Under the pieces are notes generated by a model, which saw only the letters and a program-made list of their open reading frames with translations, did not search any database and was not told the DNA's origin. This document shows, piece after piece, positions 59,067-64,000 of a stretch of 64,000 nucleotides of DNA. Position 1 is the first letter of the stretch. Every line of letters begins with the position of its first letter. The translations under genes and the position numbers were made by a program. The DNA is from Mercenaria mercenaria (Eukaryota; Mollusca; Bivalvia; Venerida; Veneridae), in contig NC_069363.1 in assembly GCF_021730395.1 (NCBI RefSeq), positions 48,041,001 through 48,105,000 on the forward strand, in the 5' to 3' direction.

Positions 59067-59354
59067 ATGGCTCATGACAAAGAGGACTGTATAGATTTCC
59101 GTGATCTTGATTTAGACGACTTGCTTGGTGAATTCACTAGTAGTGAAATAGAGGATTCTGGTGAATATAATTCAACGGAGCTCAATCCAACATCTAAACT
59201 TAAACCAAAGAATGCCGCAAATAAGATATATCAGTGCGACAACTGTGACAAGAAGTATGCTTCTATATCGGGGTTAATCAGTCACCTGCGGACGAAGCAT
59301 GGGATTTCAAATGTTAGAGGTTCGTACGTTCATAATATAGATATGTATGCGTGA
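59067..59354 (+). CDS. Small acidic single-C2H2 zinc-finger protein, copy B
   Basis: A 95-residue frame, about 85% like copy A through SNVRGS. The start at MAHDKEDCID is fixed by a stop a few codons upstream. Acidic N-terminus (LDLDDLLGEF, SEIEDSGEY), basic linker (SKLKPKN), finger Y-Q-C-DN-C with ISHLRTKHG. Most differences from copy A inside the frame are conservative (Y/H, L/F, R/K, I/L) and lie outside the finger. After VRGS a deletion of about 11 bases relative to copy A changes the C-terminus. Opposite orientation to its acetyltransferase neighbour. Confidence 0.6.
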   Translation: MAHDKEDCIDFRDLDLDDLLGEFTSSEIEDSGEYNSTELNPTSKLKPKNAANKIYQCDNCDKKYASISGLISHLRTKHGISNVRGSYVHNIDMYA

Positions 59355-61425
59355 AAGATGAATATTTATAAGTTATTTGCAAATATTCTTCAGTTTTATA
59401 TGTGCAAACTTGAGGAACAAGACCACTTCAAATCTGGTGTCGGTGTAATCAATTCGCTTCGATATTACTTCTGTTTAGAATCATTCAATGACACCACAAG
59501 TTTTAGTATCAAGTTTGTGATATTAAATTCATCTATATACATTTAAAAATACATGTATGCATGTTCAGTAAAGTAAAAAGATTCCAGACTGGAATAATTG
59601 ATCATTGAAAACAGAACTCGTGCAAGGAAAGAAATAAAACAAGAATGTAAAAAAGGAACATCCTGATTACACACTGACTTAAGTAAAAGAATTTATCTAG
59701 TAGACACGTGTACATGAACCAATTTTTTTGAAAGGAACATCAAATTTCAATGATAAATCAGCGTTTAACAAGAGTACATGAACAGTTGTCCGTTTAGATT
59801 CAAACTACATACAACTTTAACAGCAAAATTGATGATCTTAATTGATAAACATATTTTGTGTACCTCTTTCTAAAGTTATTGCTACTGACAGCCTTAAAGG
59901 AACCTTAGGATCAAACGACGGTTTTCAAGATTAACGAAATAGTATATATATTTATATAGACAAATCCGTTTAATTAAGGACTGCCGCTTAATCACTGGTC
60001 AAATAAAAAGACTGTATTATTCAAAGTCTATCAAAAAAAAAAAAAAGATCAAAACAACCTATACTTCGCTTAACTTTGAATCACAGGTTTACATCAAAGA
60101 GCACTCATTAATACTGTAATACTGTCTCATCGTCATTTTCGAAAATACGTGTACAATTCCGAATATAATTTTAAAAGTTTTTCCAAAATAAAATGCTCTT
60201 ACTTTTTAAAACTTCAGATGATGTATTTAAATCAATCATTCAGAACTTGATTCATTCGAATTTTCTATAAGGAGTATCGATACTAGGAAGGTGTAGAGAC
60301 TTCAGTGACCTTGATGACGTCACAACAAAGCGATGCAATGCACAGGGCACTGCACGGGTAATATTGGTATAATTTGATAAAGTCACGATATACAAAGACG
60401 TTTTGTATATTTATCATATTATTTTGAAAATTATACATTTCACTTATGAACTGCTATTACTGTAATTTATAATTTCCGCAATGCCTATATTAAGCATCAT
60501 TTATATACAGTTATTTTCTTTTAATTTCTGAATACAGACACGATAACAAGCTTAAGACAGAAAGGGAGCAAAAACAATTTGGTCTTGATGAATCTGACCT
60601 CATGGTGTTTTCTTGTTGTTGTTTTGTTGTTTTGAAAATTCATTTACACAGTGTCTTATTCCATGCAAAAATAACCTCCTCAGAGGGAAAGCTACACAGG
60701 CGCTGGCAAATTAATTGTTGACACTACAAAGAAAGTATCACTTAGTTCTGACATAAAAACAACTCTGAACATAAACAGCGTCCGTATTTCTAGAAAGGTT
60801 TTGAAAATGCAAATTCCAGTGATATAGTAACACAAATGATGTTCTCTAAACTAGTTTCTACAGGATAACAGAAGATACAAAGTTGAGTACTGAAATTCGG
60901 GATGTTGTAAAGGAAATTATTGATAAATTTATGATCTTTTGTTGGTGATCTCTTACATACTCTTTGATTAAAAATCGGGCAGAATTTTTTTAAAGAAGAA
61001 AAGATGAAAATGGTACACCTCCAACTTATTCAGTATCAATATCTTTGTGTTATAACAACGCCACCACCACCATCATCATTCTCAACACTATAGTCATAAT
61101 CAATACTAGTTGGACTGTCTTTAATGTATAGGCCTACACACGCCGTCGCCTTATTTCCATAATGCCGTTACAAGCATTGGGAAACGAAATTCAAAGATTT
61201 GAGTGTAAAGGACTAAATTCACTATCATACAAATGTAATAGAGACATACCTTGTGACACTAAAATCTTAATTTTGCCAAAAATGGACCAACGGCATTGTG
61301 GCAATAAGGCGAACTAAAGACGAAAAAATAAGATTCCCCGTATAATTATTTTTATTCATGCAGAAGTAGATTCTAAATATATAAAATGGTGATAAGATGG
61401 ATATCCTTCTGTCTAAGATTATAAG
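59355..61425. other. Shared flank between zinc finger and acetyltransferase in unit 3
   Basis: No gene seen. Homologous in inverted order to 48330-53206 minus the foldback insertion, and from 60045 onward to unit 1. It is the uninterrupted reference for the 49684 insertion (site near 60290). Confidence 0.6.
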
Positions 61426-61433
61426 ATTCTTTC

Positions 61434-61567
61434 ACTGGTTGTAGGTGCAGATGGGAATATCCGGCCTCGAGGGTAACTGTTAAGGCGGTAACGAGGCTCC
61501 CTGCCGAGTTACCGCCTAAACAGTTACCCGAGAGCCGGATATTTCCATTTGCACCTATAACCAGTGA
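61434..61567. repeat. Long near-perfect hairpin
   Basis: CACTGGTTGTAGGTGCAGAT and onward pairs with ATTTGCACCTATAACCAGTG over about 58 bp per arm, including GGTAACTGTTAAGGCGGTAA with TTACCGCCTAAACAGTTACC, around a loop of about 15 bp. Absent from units 1 and 2. Confidence 0.8.
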
Positions 61568-61576
61568 CAGAATCTT

Positions 61577-62028
61577 TTTCTTGCATACCGATTTCAAGAA
61601 ATAATAACAAAAATAAAATCAATCGAACGGCTTTCCTTTTAGAACTATTTGTTATGGCAGTGTATTTAAACAAAGCGCAGGAAACCAACGTCCGTAAACA
61701 GGAAAGACGTCATGACGTTTCAAAACAAATAACAATGTTTAGTTCCGGTTTTGTTTTATCGGTTGCAGCGTAACGTTATGAATTTTTGATAAAATAACGT
61801 GATTTGAATCGAGAAATATACTTTCAGGAACCAGTAGGAGCTGTCAAGGTATTGAATTTTGATTCCGTTTTTGGAATAAAATATATATTACTACATAAAT
61901 CTTCTACATATATGTAGTTCGTAATACGTCATTTACAGCACGAGAGTCATCTTACACCCCGGGGTGTAAGATGGATTTTTCCAGCACCGGAAAAGATACC
62001 GGAAATCCCCGTCTGGTATGCAAGAAAG
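61577..62028. mobile_element. Repeat with TTTCTTGCATACC inverted ends
   Basis: Starts TTTCTTGCATACCGATTTC and ends GAAATCCCCGTCTGGTATGCAAGAAA, imperfect inverted ends. Contains CATCTTACACCCCGGGGTGT near 61950. It is part of the extra DNA that separates CCTTCTGTCTAAGAT from GTTAAGATATG in unit 3; in unit 1 those are adjacent. No gene. Confidence 0.55.
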
Positions 62029-62068
62029 TTAAGATATGTTTACTGCCTGCCTCACAATATTTATTTTA

Positions 62069-62740
62069 TTAACTTTGTGTTATTTTCCGTCCATATATTT
62101 TCATTGATTTGTGTTCACCAGTATTACTAAACGGTTTCTCTCCGTCGACCTCCCAATCGTTATACACATGTTCGTACAAAATGTCAAAACCCTCTTTTTC
62201 ATAAATCTTCTTGGAGAAATTGGACGTGCCTTCACCTTTGATATAAACTTGTTCTAAACCAAGGTTTCGCACCATATCTATCGCTGCATGGAATATTTTT
62301 GTAGCATAACCACACCTCTGGTATTTGGCAGCAAGTACAAGCGACAGAAAATGTATTGTCTCTTGTATATTATAGTGATCAAAGAAACTAGCTTTTTCTT
62401 CACAGTAGAGAATATACTGCAGGAGCACTTGTAATGGTTCTGGTATGGTACCTTTAAGATCTAACTCCTCATCTTTGAATGCGTATCTTATCGTCCGAAA
62501 ACCAACAGCTTCGTCCGTGTCTTCGTCTATAAGCATCAGCGAAAGGTTGAGTTTAAGCGCAGCTAACCAGTATGATTCTATTGTCTCGCACCATGGGGCA
62601 CCTACCGATTTCATCAAAGGCTCTTGAGGTACGAAATGCTCTCGACACAACTGCAATGCTTTATCGTAGTACTCTTCAGTAATTCTTACCAACTTAAAGC
62701 CAGGAATCTTCTCAAACTTGCTTTGTGTCTTTTCAAATGC
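62069..62740 (-). CDS. Arylalkylamine N-acetyltransferase-like (GNAT), copy 3, exon 2
   Basis: The frame is intact from the acceptor TTTTCCAG through RKITQS and the same stop/AATAAA overlap as copy 2; 223 residues. Differences from copy 2 are few (for example PGFKLVRIT, SLVLAAKYQRCGYA), leaving the Q-x-x-G-x-A signature as QRCGYA. The matching first coding exon should lie about 1 kb or more to the right, but the homologous intron stops near 62974 at an insertion and no MGKGKD-like exon is seen to 64000. It may lie beyond the window, or the copy may lack it. Confidence 0.78.
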   Translation of the reverse strand, partial: AFEKTQSKFEKIPGFKLVRITEEYYDKALQLCREHFVPQEPLMKSVGAPWCETIESYWLAALKLNLSLMLIDEDTDEAVGFRTIRYAFKDEELDLKGTIPEPLQVLLQYILYCEEKASFFDHYNIQETIHFLSLVLAAKYQRCGYATKIFHAAIDMVRNLGLEQVYIKGEGTSNFSKKIYEKEGFDILYEHVYNDWEVDGEKPFSNTGEHKSMKIYGRKITQS

Positions 62741-62974
62741 CTGGAAAATAAAACGTGAACACATAATCTCGTGCAATATTTTAAATATAAGTCTGGTTAT
62801 TTTCCTTTCGTAGGATGTGTTAAGATAATGCCTGTAATAGAGAGTAATTAGCTTATACAACAATATAAAATGAGTTTATTTTTATTGAAATATCAGTAGT
62901 AAACGAGTGAAAATAATAGAACTAGTGGACTGGCTTGTGTTTGGGACTTTCCGGTGTTTACTCTCGTGCTGAAA
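62741..62974 (-). other. Acetyltransferase copy 3 intron start
   Basis: Aligns with the copy 1 intron (44954-45185), ending in TGCTGAAAA just before the minisatellite arm begins. Confidence 0.6.
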
Positions 62975-63790
62975 ATGTCGCCTCGCCGGACGTCGCCCCG
63001 ACAAACGACGACCCACCTAATCTCGCTTCGCTGAATGTGGCCTCGCCAAGCGTCGTTATGGTGACCCGCTGAATGTCGCCTGCCGGGTGTCTCCCCGCCG
63101 AACATCGCCCTATAAAACGTCGCCCAGTCTAACTTTTGGGCCCGTATTTGCATGGAACTAGCCGCATAATGGAGAAAATAAAACAGATTTCTCTACGAAT
63201 GTTTAATTCCTGCTGAGATAAGATATTCTATGGTATTCACTTGCCCAACCCCCTCTCCATAGTTTGGTATGGACCATTCAGATAAGGATCTGTGTTTGCT
63301 CGCACGACAGTCTGTCTCACTGACGCAATGATAAGGTATTTTTTCTAATGATCGACAAATTTGTTATCTGGCTAAACACTAGACGGAAGAGTATGCGGAT
63401 GGACAGAGTAAGCACGCACTTACGCACGCACGCAGCCACAAACGCATACGCATTGCCCTCTATCTATATCGTATATTTTAGATCTCGGGGTTGGTTGTGT
63501 AGCGAGGGCTATAGAGGTGAGAGTGAGCGATATTCTCTGATAACATTTCATTAGGGGCCTACAAATATTCGGCTTACAAATACCGGTATTTCACCAATAT
63601 TAAAATGTTAATTCCTTATGTCTCGAATTTAATCTATGCTATGAGTATCATGTCATTCCGGAAGGCGAAAAGACGACATTTGGCGGGACAACATTCAGCA
63701 GGATGACGTTTGTCGGGCAACGTTCGGGGGCAGTTTGGTGTGGTGACATGTCGACGTTCGGTGAGGCGCCTTGACGACATTTGTAGCTGC
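62975..63790. mobile_element. Element with inverted degenerate 15-bp minisatellite arms
   Basis: The left arm (62975-63130) is about ten degenerate units of ATGTCGCCTCGCCGA. The right arm (about 63655-63785) carries the complementary form (ACGTTCGGCGGGGCGACAT-like) in inverted orientation. The 520-bp middle is ordinary sequence. It begins exactly where unit 3 homology to the other acetyltransferase introns stops. No transposase is seen; exact ends are not fixed. Confidence 0.5.
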
Positions 63791-64000
63791 AACAGAACAA
63801 AATAACTGAAAAGCAAAAATCACACACCACATCTATGTCAATCTTTATACCTTGATATTCCTTTGTTAATAAGTCAAAACTTTGACAAGTAAGTCAACAT
63901 TTCGAGTAAGTAAGGCAAAATTTCGAATGTCGTAAGTAGAAAATTGAGTAGAATCTAAGATGTTGAAGTTTTAACAAACGAAGAAATTTCGAGATATTTA
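63791..64000. other. Window end, no feature seen
   Basis: AT-rich with a few AAGTAAGTC-type short repeats near 63885-63925. No match to the acetyltransferase intron or exon 1. Confidence 0.4.

Larger units (their letters stand above)
58665..62974. repeat. Amplified unit 3 (zinc finger plus acetyltransferase)
   Basis: The best-ordered unit: zinc-finger ORF (+) at 59067-59354, about 2.7 kb of flank, then acetyltransferase (-) from 62069. The junction at 58665 joins directly to the 5' flank of unit 2, supporting a tandem arrangement. Interrupted by an insertion at about 61426-62030 and cut off near 62974 by the minisatellite-armed element. Confidence 0.75.

Overview
This looks like nuclear DNA from a bivalve mollusc, probably a heterodont clam. 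The window is AT-rich, has spliced genes with long introns, and is crowded with decayed mobile elements. The taxonomic guess rests on dispersed repeats that I recall from clam genomes: a TA-flanked palindromic MITE starting TGAGCCGTGCC, a tRNA-headed SINE with an AAACGGCGTTA-type tail, and a repeat starting AGCTCGACTATTC. I see no bacterial, organellar, CRISPR or rRNA content.

Left part (1 to 16 kb): an intronless rhodopsin-family GPCR gene (2081-3301, +) is the only clear host gene. Around it are short inverted-repeat elements, a tRNA-like fragment, dispersed molluscan repeats, the 3' end of a reverse-transcriptase element (about 11.5-12.8 kb) and a fossil Ty3/Gypsy polyprotein (about 12.8-14.95 kb), both on the minus strand.

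Middle part (16.7 to 35.5 kb): one minus-strand gene of three coding exons (35342-35546, 32916-33080, 16707-16903) encodes a 188-residue four-transmembrane claudin/PMP22-like protein. Splice sites and phases join exactly. Its 16-kb second intron holds a Penelope-like fragment, two SINEs, two MITEs and a three-layer nest: an older foldback repeat, cut by a LINE with a 13-bp target duplication, itself cut by a hAT-type element with an 8-bp target duplication.

35.5 to 41.7 kb has no gene I can support. It holds MITEs, microsatellites and short tandem duplications.

Right part (41.7 to 64 kb): a locally amplified block. A unit made of a small single-C2H2 zinc-finger ORF, about 2.7 kb of flank, and a two-coding-exon arylalkylamine N-acetyltransferase-like (GNAT) gene on the opposite strand is present about three times. 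Unit 1 (about 41.7-47.5 kb) lacks the zinc finger and its acetyltransferase has a frameshifted C-terminus. Unit 2 (about 48.3-58.7 kb) has its zinc-finger half inverted between 65-bp inverted repeats. Unit 3 (58.7 to at least 63 kb) loses its first acetyltransferase coding exon from view behind an insertion. Because the copies are close paralogues, they act as empty-site controls that reveal several insertions. The most striking is a 2.55-kb nested foldback (49684-52234) whose arms are inverted arrays of a 21-bp palindromic minisatellite. A second element with inverted minisatellite arms lies at about 62975-63790.

I did not find a clear new enzymatic or defence system. The strongest candidates for novelty are the minisatellite-armed foldback elements and the recent, rearranged amplification of the zinc-finger/acetyltransferase unit.
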